Below, one piece after another: positions 18,293-27,907 of a DNA stretch of 64,000 bases. The notes under the pieces are model-generated. The model was not told the DNA's origin. It saw only the letters and a program-made list of their open reading frames with translations, and did not search any database. This stretch comes from Campylobacter concisus (GTDB taxonomy: Bacteria; Campylobacterota; Campylobacteria; Campylobacterales; Campylobacteraceae): the NCBI RefSeq assembly GCF_015229955.1, contig NZ_JAAKYZ010000001.1, positions 310,001 to 374,000 on the forward strand, read 5' to 3'. Position numbers and translations under genes: made by a program. Numbering within the stretch: position 1 is the stretch's first letter; each line of letters starts with the position of its first letter.

Positions 18293-19264
18293 ATTTTCTT
18301 CAGATGTTTTGTGAAGCTCTTCTAAAAGCTCCTCTTTTTGGCATAAAATCAATATGTAGATAAAATTTTTAAGCTTTTTTATCTCGCTTAAATTTTTAAA
18401 GTAGATTGCGTTTTGTACTTTTAACAAAGAGCCTTCTGGCAAGCAAATTTTTATCTCATCAGGGCTAAATTTTTTATTTAAAAATATACTTTGGCTTATG
18501 AATAAATCTTCATCACTTTCAGTAATTATGGCTCTAAAGCTATTTCCAAAACTAGTAGGAATAAAATTTTTATCTATAAAAATCGGGTCAAAATGCCCGT
18601 GAATCCTACCTTCGTAAGGCTTAAATGAAATTTTATTGCTATCAAGAAATTTTAAAAGCCCATAAAACATCCCAGCAAAAACTCGTGGTATGTTTAAGTT
18701 TTGATAGTATGTTTGCTTAAAAACTGTGTTTGTAAAAAAGATCGAGCTCGGATTTATCTCGTGCATAGTTGTATCTGTGTAAATGGTCTCAAAAAGAGGC
18801 GATATTCGCTGAAGTGTTCTTGTATCATCGCCAAAAAAGACATCAAAGACCTTTGCATGAAAAATTTGATTAAAAAGCTCAGTGATATTTTTTGACATGA
18901 CGTGTGCGTTAGAGCCAAGCTTTGATTTTTCTAAAAAGTCATTTATAAAAGGATTTACGGCGCAAAATTTTAGATCTTTATGAGTAGCCTCAAATCTCAT
19001 GAGCTTTATCATGGCGGTCTGTAAGCTACTAACTTTTAAAAAGGCGATCTCTTTGTCAATAATTGGCACATTATCTTCGCTAATTATGGCGTATGCGCCT
19101 TGTTTAATCGCTGTTTCTATATCGCTATCGTTTGCGTTTAAGCAAATATATGCAAAGCCACGTCTTACATGCTTTAGCTCGAAAACAAACTCGCTTACGC
19201 TAGTTATCGTCGGTGCGTTTAGAGCCTCGGCATTTATTAGACGAGTTAAATTTTCTATTGTCAT
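18281..19264 (-). CDS. Orphan protein with a Mur-ligase N-terminal-like domain
   Basis: A 327-residue cytoplasmic protein. Residues about 20-90 look like domain 1 of MurE/Mur[22 protein letters not shown], then [13 protein letters not shown] and a [16 protein letters not shown] helix. The central ATP-binding GTNGKT loop of Mur ligases is absent. The rest (about 90-327) has no motif I know. It is therefore unlikely to be an active ligase. It is last in a leftward series after metG (adjacent, no gap), and from memory a similar gene follows metG in C. jejuni. Function is unknown; a UDP-sugar binding or regulatory role is only a guess. Confidence 0.75.
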   Translation of the reverse strand: MTIENLTRLINAEALNAPTITSVSEFVFELKHVRRGFAYICLNANDSDIETAIKQGAYAIISEDNVPIIDKEIAFLKVSSLQTAMIKLMRFEATHKDLKFCAVNPFINDFLEKSKLGSNAHVMSKNITELFNQIFHAKVFDVFFGDDTRTLQRISPLFETIYTDTTMHEINPSSIFFTNTVFKQTYYQNLNIPRVFAGMFYGLLKFLDSNKISFKPYEGRIHGHFDPIFIDKNFIPTSFGNSFRAIITESDEDLFISQSIFLNKKFSPDEIKICLPEGSLLKVQNAIYFKNLSEIKKLKNFIYILILCQKEELLEELHKTSEENLLF

Positions 19265-21187
19265 TTAGCCAACGATCGCACCATTTTTAACTTTGCCTTG
19301 CGTACCAAGAAGCGTTAGCGAGCCATCAGATGCGCTTAGGATCATGCCTTGAGAGACATATTTTTTCATCATCGTTCGCTCTTTTAAATTTGCTAAAACG
19401 CAAACTTGTTTGCCCACAAGCGAGCTAGGCTCGTAGTATTTTGCAATGCCAGATAAAATTTGACGTGACTGCTCCTCGCCAAGATCTATCTTAAATTTAA
19501 GCAGCTTCTCGCTACCTTCAACTCTCTCGCACTCTAGCACTTCACCTACTTTTATCACCACCTTTGCAAAGTCATCAATGCTAATGATTTCGTCCTCTTT
19601 TTTCTCCTCTTTTGGCTCAGCTTTTGCCTCAACCTTTGGCTCATTTGCCTCGCTCATTAGCTCTTTTTCTATCCTTGGGAAAAGTGGATCTGTAGCTTTT
19701 GCTACGAAATTTGAAATTTCATTTTTTAAGACAAGAGTTTCATAAGAAGCCGTATCTATGCTAAAGCCAAGCGTGTCAGCTATCTTGGCACAAGTTTTTG
19801 GCATAGCTGGGCTAAGTAGTATCGCTACTTTTGCAAGTAAATTTGCGCAAAGTGCCACAAGTGCGTTTGCCTCGTCAGTTTTGCCAGCTTTGATAAGCGA
19901 CCATGGCTCATACTTCGCAACGGCTGCATTTGCAAGCGTTACGACCTTCCAAAGATCTTCTAAATAGCGATTTGTTGCTAAAATTTCTAAATTTTTTATA
20001 GCTTCATCAAGGTAGCCTTTTGCTTCATCAAGCTCAGCTTTGTGAAATTTGAGCACATCTTTTGAGCCGATTTTATAGTCGCTATACTTTGCGCTCATGC
20101 CAATAATGCGGCTTAGCAGGTTGCCAAGTCCGTTGCCAAGTTCTGAATTTATGCGCTCAATCAAAGCCTTTTGGCTGTAATCGCCATCTTGCCCAAACGG
20201 CACCTCTCTAAGCAAAAAGTATCTGAAATTTTCAAGTCCGTAAGCATTTGCAACCTCTCTTGGGTTTATAACATTACCCTTACTTTTGCTCATCTTTTCG
20301 CCATTTATGGTCCACCAGCCGTGCGCTGCTACGTGTTTTGGTAATGGCAAGCCAAGACTCATCAAAAATGCCGGCCAGTAAACTGCGTGAAAGCGTAAAA
20401 TGTCCTTACCAACGATGTGAGTAGTGTATGGCCAAAGATCCATTCTAGCGTCATCTCTTGAATATCCTAGTGTTGTTAGGTAGTTTATAAGCGCGTCAAG
20501 CCAGACGTACATAACGTGCTTTTCATCGTTTGCGCTCTTTGGTAGCTTTATGCCCCAGTCAAAGCTCGTTCTTGTTACAGAGAGATCTTTTAGTCCACCT
20601 TTTACAAAGCTTACGACCTCGTTTTTCTTACCCTTTGGGATGACGCAAAGCTCGTCGTTTTCGTACCATTTTAAAAGCGCATCTTCATATTTTGAAAGCT
20701 TAAAAAAGTAGCTCTCTTCTTTAACTAAAGATGTAGCTCGGCCGCAGTCCGGACAGTGATTGTCTTCTAGTAGATCTCTTTGATTAAAAAATGTTTCGCA
20801 ACTAACGCAATAAAATCCCTCATATTCGCCTTTGTAAATATCGCCATTTGTTTGCATCTTTTCAAAGACATTTTGTACGGTTTGCTTGTGCTCTTCGTCA
20901 GTCGTTCTTATAAAATGGTCGTAGCTTATTTCAAACTCATCCCAAAGTGATCTAAATTTAGCGCTAATCTCGTCAGCATACTCTTTTGGAGTCTTGCCTC
21001 TAGCACGTGCTGCTTGCTCGATCTTTTGTCCGTGCTCGTCTGTGCCTGTCATAAAGTATGTTTCTTTGCCTTGCAGGCGGTTAAATCTAGCAAGTGTATC
21101 AGCGATGATAGTCGTGTAGGCATGGCCGATGTGTGGCACGTCGTTTACATAGTATATTGGGGTCGTTATATAAGCTTTTTCTTTCAT
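19265..21187 (-). CDS. metG: Methionyl-tRNA synthetase
   Basis: A 640-residue class I synthetase. The HIGH motif appears as PHIGHAY near residue 19. The knuckle has four cysteines (CVSCETF...CPDCGRA), and KMSKSKGNV is at about residue 297. The C-terminal 110 residues form an EMAP-II/Trbp-type tRNA-binding OB-fold (DDFAKVVIKVGEVLE, LKFKIDLGEEQSRQI, NLKERTMMKKYVSQGM), separated by a Lys/Glu linker around 530-545. It is the core of the leftward metG cluster. Confidence 0.97.
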   Translation of the reverse strand: MKEKAYITTPIYYVNDVPHIGHAYTTIIADTLARFNRLQGKETYFMTGTDEHGQKIEQAARARGKTPKEYADEISAKFRSLWDEFEISYDHFIRTTDEEHKQTVQNVFEKMQTNGDIYKGEYEGFYCVSCETFFNQRDLLEDNHCPDCGRATSLVKEESYFFKLSKYEDALLKWYENDELCVIPKGKKNEVVSFVKGGLKDLSVTRTSFDWGIKLPKSANDEKHVMYVWLDALINYLTTLGYSRDDARMDLWPYTTHIVGKDILRFHAVYWPAFLMSLGLPLPKHVAAHGWWTINGEKMSKSKGNVINPREVANAYGLENFRYFLLREVPFGQDGDYSQKALIERINSELGNGLGNLLSRIIGMSAKYSDYKIGSKDVLKFHKAELDEAKGYLDEAIKNLEILATNRYLEDLWKVVTLANAAVAKYEPWSLIKAGKTDEANALVALCANLLAKVAILLSPAMPKTCAKIADTLGFSIDTASYETLVLKNEISNFVAKATDPLFPRIEKELMSEANEPKVEAKAEPKEEKKEDEIISIDDFAKVVIKVGEVLECERVEGSEKLLKFKIDLGEEQSRQILSGIAKYYEPSSLVGKQVCVLANLKERTMMKKYVSQGMILSASDGSLTLLGTQGKVKNGAIVG

Positions 21188-21202
21188 ATTTTTCCTTTAA
21201 TT

Positions 21203-21421
21203 TTAAAAATCAAATCCGCCATCGCTGCCAGTATTGCCTTTTGACATCGAGTTGTAGCAGCTATTTACGTACTCTTTTCTTGTCTCGCAGTCAAAAAATA
21301 CTTCGCAGTTAAAGCAGCTTTTTTGCCCTTTTTGGCTTTGGCACTCTTGCAAAATTTTTGCTTTTTGCTTTAAGGCTAGCTCAAATGCGTCAAGTGGCTC
21401 GTTTACTTGTGTTTCTTGCAT
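21203..21421 (-). CDS. Small cysteine-containing protein of unknown function
   Basis: 72 residues, soluble, charged. It has one compact cysteine cluster, CFNCEVFFDCETR, followed by SCYNS, which may bind a metal. The C-terminus is a short glycine/serine tail (GNTGSDGGFDF). It lies between metG and fbp in the same direction with only a one-base overlap with fbp, so it belongs to this operon. No family recognised; it appears in the same place in relatives from memory. Confidence 0.7.
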   Translation of the reverse strand: MQETQVNEPLDAFELALKQKAKILQECQSQKGQKSCFNCEVFFDCETRKEYVNSCYNSMSKGNTGSDGGFDF

Positions 21422-22284
21422 TATTTTTGCTCGTAAAATTTATGCAAAAGAGAAATTTCATCACGTGAGCCAAAGAAGCATGGCGTTGTTTGGTGATTTT
21501 TTTCTATTTTTATATCAAAAAGTGTTTGATTTTTGCCGTTTGTCGTTGCGCCCTTTGCGTTTTCATATATGAAGGCAAATGGCAACACTTCAAAGACTAC
21601 TCTTAGCTTGCCATTTGGATGATCGCTCGTTGCTGGGTAGCTAAAAAGACCGCCACCTTTTAGTAAAATTTGATGCAAATCGCTCACCATTGCACCTGAG
21701 TATCTTAGTCTGTAGCCCTCGTTAAATAGCTCGTTTATAAAATTTCTATGCGTTTGGCTCCAGCCCTTTTGCGTGGCTCCCGTGGCATTTAGCTTGCCTT
21801 TTTCTTTTAGCTCAAGCTCTTTTACAAATTTAAATTCGCCATCTTTGCCAAGTCTATAAAATTTAGGCAAAGCGCCCTTTTTCTCTGCAATTACAAGTTC
21901 AAGTCTTGGGCCATATATGCTGTAAGCTGCGGCTATTAAATTTTCTGGTTTTACTTCGTTTTCATAGATACCAAAGATCGAGCCAACGGCGAAATTTACA
22001 TCAACTAGGCTTGAGCCATCAAGAGGATCGTAAGCGATGATAAATTTAGCATTTTTATTTATCTCAAGAGCGTCCTCTTTCTCTTCGCTAATTAGCGCTT
22101 TTACGTAGGCAAGCTCCTTAAATTTAGCTGTGATGATCTCGTCGCTTTTGACATCAAGCTTTAGTTGTGTGTCGCCAGTTGCGTTTTCGTGAGTTGTGTA
22201 GCCAAGATCGGCGTATTTTATCACTTCGCTTATCTCTTTTGCGATCTCTTTTATGGTGTTAAAAATTTGATTTAATTCTTGCAT
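21421..22284 (-). CDS. fbp: Fructose-1,6-bisphosphatase, class I
   Basis: A 287-residue gluconeogenic phosphatase. Metal-site motifs are ISEEKED and [56 protein letters not shown] and ATTNG match the substrate and C-terminal signature. It starts at ATG 22284 within a TAATG overlap with mobB, so longer in-frame starts are not needed. Campylobacters depend on gluconeogenesis because they lack a full upper glycolysis, which fits its place among housekeeping genes. Confidence 0.95.
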   Translation of the reverse strand: MQELNQIFNTIKEIAKEISEVIKYADLGYTTHENATGDTQLKLDVKSDEIITAKFKELAYVKALISEEKEDALEINKNAKFIIAYDPLDGSSLVDVNFAVGSIFGIYENEVKPENLIAAAYSIYGPRLELVIAEKKGALPKFYRLGKDGEFKFVKELELKEKGKLNATGATQKGWSQTHRNFINELFNEGYRLRYSGAMVSDLHQILLKGGGLFSYPATSDHPNGKLRVVFEVLPFAFIYENAKGATTNGKNQTLFDIKIEKNHQTTPCFFGSRDEISLLHKFYEQK

Positions 22285-22763
22285 TATACAGCCTTTGCAT
22301 TTTTGATTATCCACGCACAAATAGCGTCTATATCGTCTAAATTTATATTTTTTATCTCGTAAGGAATTTGTTTTTTGTATGTTGCGATCGCATCTGAAAA
22401 GCTAAGATATTTTTCATCTATTTCATCTTTAAAAACACTTAACCTTGGTAGTGGAAGCGTCTTTAAACCCTCAACTAAGAGCATATCAAACTCGCCTAGC
22501 ATTTTAATGACATCGTTAATTTCTTGTGGTTTTTGTGAAAAATAAGTTGTTCTAGTCGGACTCATCACCACCACATCTGCTCCAGTTTGAGAAAATTTAA
22601 AGCTATCCTTGCCTTCAACATCAAATTTGGCCTTGTCGCCTGGATCATGTTTTACTATCGCGACTTTCAAACCATCATCTATAAATTTTTTTGCTACCTT
22701 TAAAATAAGAGTCGTTTTCCCGCTATTTGAAGGGCCAGAAAAAGCAATAGCAAGTCTTTTCAT
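22284..22763 (-). CDS. mobB: Molybdopterin-guanine dinucleotide biosynthesis protein MobB
   Basis: A 159-residue GTP-binding protein assisting attachment of GMP to molybdopterin for enzymes such as Nap and formate dehydrogenase. The P-loop [16 protein letters not shown] is at residues 9-24, then [21 protein letters not shown], which is typical MobB, and LLVEGLK as Walker B. First gene of the leftward mobB-fbp-metG cluster; stop and next start overlap as TAATG. Confidence 0.93.
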   Translation of the reverse strand: MKRLAIAFSGPSNSGKTTLILKVAKKFIDDGLKVAIVKHDPGDKAKFDVEGKDSFKFSQTGADVVVMSPTRTTYFSQKPQEINDVIKMLGEFDMLLVEGLKTLPLPRLSVFKDEIDEKYLSFSDAIATYKKQIPYEIKNINLDDIDAICAWIIKNAKAV

Positions 22764-22883
22764 AAGAACCTTTTTTGTTAAAATTTCTCGCGATTATAAC
22801 TTATGTTGGCTTTAAAATTTATGAGTGAAATTTAAAAATTAAAATGCTAAAATGGCAGAAATTTTAGAAAATTAAGAGTTTTT

Positions 22884-23363
22884 ATGAGTAAATTTATATC
22901 GTTTTTTGTATTTATTTTGATGATATTTGGCTGTGCTGGTGAAAAAGTAATTGTACATGAGCCGTTAAAAAATGAGCTTTTGGCCTACACAAGCAAGAGC
23001 GAGATCATTGACGGCACCGATAGAACGCTAATTGTAGCAACTTATCTAAATCCTATTTATAACTCAGATTTAGATGCAAGCAAAGAGCACTTTTTGGTGG
23101 CTATAAACCCAAAAGAGCACGCTAGCGAGCTAAATAATATCAAGGTAAATAATGACTCAAATGCCACAAACGCAAGGCTACTTGATGAAAATGATGAGAT
23201 GTTAAAATTTGCTGGATTTTCGATGCTTTGGGCGCTCTATTATGAAGTGACCGCACCAAGCAAGCAAAGCGATGATCTAGCACTTAGTTTCGAAATTTAT
23301 CAGTCAAAGCCGGTTTTGTTAAATTTTCGAAAAGTTGCGAAATCTTTATATTGGAACCAGTAA
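22884..23363 (+). CDS. Small lipoprotein of unknown function
   Basis: A 159-residue protein with a lipoprotein signal (hydrophobic FISFFVFILMIFGC, lipobox Cys at about 17). The mature part has an EIIDGTDRTLIVATYLNP segment and no known domain. Its last 80 bases overlap the 3' end of the convergent slt gene, so about 26 residues of each protein are encoded on opposite strands of the same DNA. From memory a similar gene opposes slt in C. jejuni. Confidence 0.75.
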   Translation: MSKFISFFVFILMIFGCAGEKVIVHEPLKNELLAYTSKSEIIDGTDRTLIVATYLNPIYNSDLDASKEHFLVAINPKEHASELNNIKVNNDSNATNARLLDENDEMLKFAGFSMLWALYYEVTAPSKQSDDLALSFEIYQSKPVLLNFRKVAKSLYWNQ

Positions 23364-24921
23364 GCGCCATATAGATCACGTAGTTGGCAAGCACCTTTTT
23401 GCCGTAGTTTCTAGTTTCTCCGACTGGGACAAGCTCGATCGACAAAAATGGCTCAAATTTTCCCTCTTTAAACATATCATCTCTTGTGATAAGCTTTTTA
23501 GTAAAGCCAATACCGCCGTTGTACGCGTATGCGGTAAAGAGCGGATGATAGAGAAATTTATCAAGATAGTTTAGGTGGTGATTTGCAAATTTAAAGGCAA
23601 CATCAGTTTTAAAAAGATCGTCCTGGTCAAAATTTGGAATTTTTAGCTCTTTTTTGCCGATCGCATTTGCAAGAAATGGCATAAACTGCATCATTCCAAG
23701 GGCGTATGAAGTAGAAACTACGCTTGGGATAAAGAGACTCTCTTGTCTAGCCAGAGCATAGATCATCGATTTTCTCTCGTTGCTGATACCCTCAAGCTCA
23801 GGAGAACTTGGCATTAAGAAGTATTGCTTCTCCCAGCCATGTGCCTTTTGCATGAAAAATGCATAGGCACCGATACTTTCGTTTGTATAAAATTTCTTCG
23901 CAAATTCGCTTGCTTGCGTGGCATTCATATCTTTTACAAGGGCTGCAGTTTTGTTCCATAAAAACGGATCGCTCACGTCAAAATTTTCGATATTTTGCTT
24001 GCTAGGTTTTGGTACGATGACTTCAAGTGGTTCGCCACCGATCAAATCTCTTGCGTAAAGCGAGTAGATATTCGCGTCCTTGCTGGCACTTAGCTCTTTT
24101 AAAAAGCTTTCGTTTTTGCTTATCTGGTACTGCCAAAAGGTTGTATTATCTCTTTGCCACGCCCTTTCAAATGTACTCTTGGCTCTTGCAAAAAGGCTAA
24201 AGGCGATATCGTCTTGTCCTAGTAAAATGGCATTTAATCCAAGCGTAAAAGCATCACTTTTTTCAGTGACAGCTGGATCGATGCTTAGCAAATTTCTTCT
24301 AAAACCTTCATATTTTTTATTAAAAACAATATCGTTTAATAAATTTGTAAAGCCCTTTTGTGAGTAGAGCTTGGTCATGAAATTTGCATCAAAACTTTCG
24401 CTAAAAAGTATACTTTTATTTTGCGGGCTAGAGGCGTTAAATAGCTCTAAAAAGCTCTTTGTATCGTTTAAATTTGCAAAAGCTTTAGCCGGATTTGCTT
24501 CATTTAATACGAGTAAAATTTTTGATTTTTCTGGATTTGTCTTTGCAAGATTGGCTGCTAAAATTTCACGAGTGTGATTATCAAGCTTTAAGCTAAAAGA
24601 AATGGATGTTAGCAAATTTTGGCAGGTTAGATTTGCCTGGGTGATATTTTTTGCATTTACACCAGGGCATTTGCTAGGAGCCGCTTTTGGAGGTAAAATT
24701 TTATCGATTGATTTTTGAACAAGGCCTGCTTTTCTAAACACATCACTAGAAAGATCTGCTATCTGCTCTTTTGTGTAACTGCCCTCGTTGATAAGGCGGT
24801 TGATGTAGTAGTCTTTTGCAAGGCTTTTTGGCTCGTTTTTTAGCTCTTCATAGGTATAAATTTTAGCTAAAAGAGCAACACAAGCAAGAGAGAGAATACT
24901 AAAGTGACGCAGCAAAACCAA
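23284..24921 (-). CDS. slt: Soluble lytic murein transglycosylase
   Basis: A periplasmic enzyme of 545 residues. The start is TTG at 24921 with AAGG seven bases upstream, giving a signal peptide HFSILSLACVALLAK. The large N-terminal part is alpha-helical as in the Slt70 superhelix. The catalytic SLT domain near residue 395 has ALARQESLF with the acid Glu, ALGMMQFMPFLA and AYNGGIGFTKK. It overlaps yggT upstream and the small lipoprotein gene downstream. It is the third lytic transglycosylase in this window. Confidence 0.92.
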   Translation of the reverse strand: MVLLRHFSILSLACVALLAKIYTYEELKNEPKSLAKDYYINRLINEGSYTKEQIADLSSDVFRKAGLVQKSIDKILPPKAAPSKCPGVNAKNITQANLTCQNLLTSISFSLKLDNHTREILAANLAKTNPEKSKILLVLNEANPAKAFANLNDTKSFLELFNASSPQNKSILFSESFDANFMTKLYSQKGFTNLLNDIVFNKKYEGFRRNLLSIDPAVTEKSDAFTLGLNAILLGQDDIAFSLFARAKSTFERAWQRDNTTFWQYQISKNESFLKELSASKDANIYSLYARDLIGGEPLEVIVPKPSKQNIENFDVSDPFLWNKTAALVKDMNATQASEFAKKFYTNESIGAYAFFMQKAHGWEKQYFLMPSSPELEGISNERKSMIYALARQESLFIPSVVSTSYALGMMQFMPFLANAIGKKELKIPNFDQDDLFKTDVAFKFANHHLNYLDKFLYHPLFTAYAYNGGIGFTKKLITRDDMFKEGKFEPFLSIELVPVGETRNYGKKVLANYVIYMALTGSNIKISQLFENLTKPALTDKFRN

Positions 24922-25192
24922 ATAAAAGCCTTATTAAAAATTGATCTAAAAATTGAAGTGCTAAAAGCACAATAAGCGGTGTAAAGTCGATACCGCTAAA
25001 ATTTGTTTTTATATAGCGTCTAATAAAGCTATAAACCGGCTCAGTTAGCCTATAAAGTAGCTGTACGACTGGCGAGCCAGGATCAGGTCTGACCCAGCTA
25101 ATCAGAGCTGCTGCGATGATGACCCAAGTATAGACCGTAATAATAAGGTGTAAAATGTTTGCAATCGCTGAAAATAGGGTGGAAAGTATCAT
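24899..25192 (-). CDS. YggT-family membrane protein
   Basis: 97 residues with two hydrophobic spans (ANILHLIITVYTWVIIAAALISW and FTPLIVLLALQFLDQFLI). Between them is the family signature WVRPDPGSPVVQLLYRLTEP and IRRYI. YggT proteins are small inner-membrane proteins linked to osmotic adaptation or division; their biochemistry is unsettled. It sits eight bases after gltX and overlaps slt by 23 bases, so all three are probably one transcript. Confidence 0.9.
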   Translation of the reverse strand: MILSTLFSAIANILHLIITVYTWVIIAAALISWVRPDPGSPVVQLLYRLTEPVYSFIRRYIKTNFSGIDFTPLIVLLALQFLDQFLIRLLFGFAASL

Positions 25193-25200
25193 TTTTGCTC

Positions 25201-26496
25201 CTAGATTAAAATTTTGGCCAGATCATCTTTGATAAGAGGATAGAGCTCGCTTAGCTCAGGGCCGTGAAGGTCGTTTGTAAGAAGCGCACGTAGCGGCATG
25301 AAAAAGTTTTTACCTTTTAAATTTGTAGCGCTCATAAGCTCTTTTTTAAACTCATCAAAGCTCTCGCATGTTTTTAAATTCTGAGCTGCTTTTTTGATGA
25401 TTTCAAATTCGTTTTTATACTCATCCGGAGCTATTTTTGGTGAGTATATAGCCTCTACTTTTGCCTTTATCTCAGGTACTAGGGAGCTCTCTTGAGTGTA
25501 AAATTTAACTAGCTCAACCTTGCTATCATCCACGCCAAAGATCTCTTTTATGCGCTCTTTTGAAGCAAGCTTGATGTGTTCTCTATTTATTTGCTCAAGT
25601 TTTTTCACGTCAAATCTAGCCGGTGAGCGTGAAATTTTGGTTATATCAAACCACTTTACCGCATCTTCGATCGTAAAAATTTCAGTTGGAGTTTTGTTGC
25701 CAAGAAGTATCAAATAGTTTGCGATCGCCTCAGGTAAAAATCCCTGCTCAAAGAGCCATTTTACGCTTGATTCGTTCTCGCGCTTGCTCATTTTTTTGCC
25801 ATCTATATTTAAAAGGATAGGCAAATGCGCGTAGTTCATCTTGCCAGTGTAGCCAAGCCCCTCGCGTATGAGGTCTTGCTTTGGTGTGTTGCTCACGTGA
25901 TCCTCACCGCGTATGACAAAGGTCACGCCCTCAAGCATATCATCAACCGCGCAGGCAAAGTTATAAGTTGGAGTTTTGTCCGCTCTCATGATGACAAAGC
26001 TATCAACTGCGTCTGGCTCAAAGCTTAGCTCGCCTTTTATAGCGTCTGTAAAGCTCATAGTGCGTGTTGGCTTTTTCATTCGGATAACAAACGGCTTCTC
26101 GCAGTTTAAAACTTCAGTATCGCTTAGTCTCTCGCAGGTGCCGTCATATCTATATGCCACACCTTGCTCTTTTGCTTTTTGTTTTTTTGCCTCGAGTTCT
26201 TCTTCGGTACAAAAGCAAGCAAATGCCTTCTTATCGATGAGTAGTTTTGAAGCTAGCTGTCTGTGGAATTTTAAGTTTTCGCTTTGGATGTAAATTTGCT
26301 CTGGTTTTATGCCAAATTTGCTTAAAATTTCTAAGATATCTTTCTCTTTTCCTTCAATATTTCGCTCTTTGTCTGTATCTTCTATACGTAAAATAAAACC
26401 ACTTTTATCTTGCAAAGAACAAATATAATTAAAAATAGCTGCACGTAAATTTCCTATGTGCATATCTCCTGTTGGAGAGGGTGCAAAACGATACAT
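25201..26496 (-). CDS. gltX: Glutamyl-tRNA synthetase
   Basis: A 431-residue class I synthetase starting [16 protein letters not shown]. The reading frame is open about 100 codons further upstream, but that part opposes the mscL promoter and start and is not conserved, so I reject it. The HIGH motif appears as HIGN and KMSKS as KKMSKREN near residue 241. Campylobacterota carry two GltX copies, one for tRNA-Glu and one misacylating tRNA-Gln for GatCAB to amidate; which this is cannot be told by eye. Confidence 0.95.
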   Translation of the reverse strand: MYRFAPSPTGDMHIGNLRAAIFNYICSLQDKSGFILRIEDTDKERNIEGKEKDILEILSKFGIKPEQIYIQSENLKFHRQLASKLLIDKKAFACFCTEEELEAKKQKAKEQGVAYRYDGTCERLSDTEVLNCEKPFVIRMKKPTRTMSFTDAIKGELSFEPDAVDSFVIMRADKTPTYNFACAVDDMLEGVTFVIRGEDHVSNTPKQDLIREGLGYTGKMNYAHLPILLNIDGKKMSKRENESSVKWLFEQGFLPEAIANYLILLGNKTPTEIFTIEDAVKWFDITKISRSPARFDVKKLEQINREHIKLASKERIKEIFGVDDSKVELVKFYTQESSLVPEIKAKVEAIYSPKIAPDEYKNEFEIIKKAAQNLKTCESFDEFKKELMSATNLKGKNFFMPLRALLTNDLHGPELSELYPLIKDDLAKILI

Positions 26497-26641
26497 AAGC
26501 TCATTCCTTACGTTAAATTTTGAGTTTGGATTATAACACCAGCTTGATAAATTTAAAGTTATGTAATTTGATTTTTTTAGCCGAAGCAAAGCATTTCTTG
26601 AATAAAATCCGAACAAAAATTTAACATTTTTAGGAGAAACA

Positions 26642-27046
26642 ATGAGTTTTATAAGCGAATTTAAAGAATTTGCGATGCGTGGAAATGTCATAGATATGGC
26701 TGTTGGCGTTGTTATAGGTGGCGCGTTTGGAAAGATCGTTTCATCACTAGTTGGTGATGTTATCATGCCTGTTGTTGGCGTTTTAACTGGCGGTGTAAAT
26801 TTCACTGATCTTAAGCTTACACTAAAAGAAGCGGTAGAGGGAGCGCCTGCCGTTACGATAAACTATGGCTCATTTATACAAACAATGGTTGATTTTTTAA
26901 TAATCGCATTTTGTATTTTCTGCGTCATCAAAGCTTTAAATACACTTAAAAATAAATTACCAAAAGAGGAGCCAGCTCCAGCAGAGCCTGAAACTCCAGC
27001 CGACATTGCACTTTTAACTGAGATTAGAGATCTACTTAAAAAATAA
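26642..27046 (+). CDS. mscL: Large-conductance mechanosensitive channel
   Basis: A 134-residue inner-membrane channel that opens under membrane tension to release solutes during hypo-osmotic shock. The N-terminal helix [19 protein letters not shown] and pore-lining [19 protein letters not shown] are typical; TM2 is [15 protein letters not shown]. The C-terminal helix has the proline/glutamate linker [15 protein letters not shown] before [21 protein letters not shown] precedes the ATG. Divergent from gltX. Confidence 0.97.
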   Translation: MSFISEFKEFAMRGNVIDMAVGVVIGGAFGKIVSSLVGDVIMPVVGVLTGGVNFTDLKLTLKEAVEGAPAVTINYGSFIQTMVDFLIIAFCIFCVIKALNTLKNKLPKEEPAPAEPETPADIALLTEIRDLLKK

Positions 27047-27055
27047 TTTCATACA

Positions 27056-27081
27056 TTTCAAAGGGAAAATTCCCTTTGAAA
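27056..27081. terminator. Perfect inverted repeat after mscL
   Basis: A 12-bp arm TTTCAAAGGGAA and its complement around two bases. It starts ten bases after the mscL stop. The following sequence is AT-rich without a T-run, so it may terminate mscL in either orientation or protect the transcript end. Confidence 0.6.
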
Positions 27082-27148
27082 ATCTATTAAAATTTATCTT
27101 ATTTTTATATGCTAAAATATTTTTTATTTTAAAAAGGCGAGTAAAAAT

Positions 27149-27787
27149 ATGATAGAAAAAATCCCGTTTTTTCAAGGCTTAAACGAAGAAGATTTAGCCA
27201 AACTTGAAGCCATAAGTGTCGTAAAAAAGTATAAAAAGGGTGAATTTTTATTTATAGAAGGCGAGGAGCCAAAATGGTTAATATTTTTGATAAGTGGCTC
27301 TGTCAAGCTTTATAAAACCACAGCAAATGGAAAAGAAATTTTTATTCATCAGCTAGCCCCTATGAATTTTGTAGCTGAAGTCGTAAATTTTGAAAATATT
27401 GTCTACCCAGCTAGTGCTATTTTTACCATATCTGGCGAGGTATTAAAGATAAATTATGAAAAATTCGCGGCTGAATTTTTAATAAAACCAGAAATTTGTA
27501 TGAAATTTTTAAAGTCAATGTCTGAAAAGATAAGAATCACAACAAATCTACTTCATCAAGAGTTAATTTTAAGCTCAGAAGAAAAAGTGGCTAGGTTTAT
27601 TTTAGACCATGAAGATTTATTTAACGAGCTAAAACATACAAAAATTTCATCAATACTTAATATGACTCCAGAAACTTTTTCGAGAATTTTAAATAAATTT
27701 AAAACAAATGGTTTGGTTAAACTTGACGAGAAGAACCAAATTTTGGAAAAAGATGTAGGTGGACTGCAAGAAATTTATTCTTATTGA
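27149..27787 (+). CDS. Crp/Fnr-family transcriptional regulator
   Basis: A 212-residue regulator. Residues about 5-125 form the cyclic-nucleotide-like sensory barrel (KYKKGEFLFIEGEEPKWLIF, SGSVKLYKTT, KEIFIHQLAP). A dimerisation helix and winged helix-turn-helix follow (KISSILNMTPETFSRILNKF). There is no N-terminal cysteine cluster, so it is not an iron-sulfur oxygen sensor like enteric Fnr. It lies 120 bases upstream of haoC in the same direction, so control of haoCA, perhaps in response to nitric oxide or another haem ligand, is a reasonable inference. Confidence 0.9.
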   Translation: MIEKIPFFQGLNEEDLAKLEAISVVKKYKKGEFLFIEGEEPKWLIFLISGSVKLYKTTANGKEIFIHQLAPMNFVAEVVNFENIVYPASAIFTISGEVLKINYEKFAAEFLIKPEICMKFLKSMSEKIRITTNLLHQELILSSEEKVARFILDHEDLFNELKHTKISSILNMTPETFSRILNKFKTNGLVKLDEKNQILEKDVGGLQEIYSY

Positions 27788-27842
27788 AAGTTAATATCAA
27801 ATAAATATTTTTATTTACTTAAAGAAAAAATTTATATATCTT

Positions 27843-27887
27843 TTGATAGTATTCACTTAAAATTTTCGTAAAAATTTACGATATATT
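27843..27887 (+). promoter_or_regulatory. Candidate regulatory region of haoC
   Basis: TTGAT-N4-TTCAC at 27843-27856 has one good Fnr/Dnr-type half-site. A perfect palindrome CGTAAA-AA-TTTACG lies at 27867-27880. Possible -10 sequences TACGAT or TATATT follow at 27877-27887, about 20 bases before the TTG start. The sites are seen; their function is inferred. Confidence 0.4.
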
Positions 27888-27907
27888 GATAAATTCAGGA
27901 GGAAGTT

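Noticed and set aside
26497-26805. A 103-codon N-terminal extension of gltX
   Set aside because: The frame is open, but it opposes the mscL promoter and start. The family begins at [10 protein letters not shown], and the extension has no conserved pattern.
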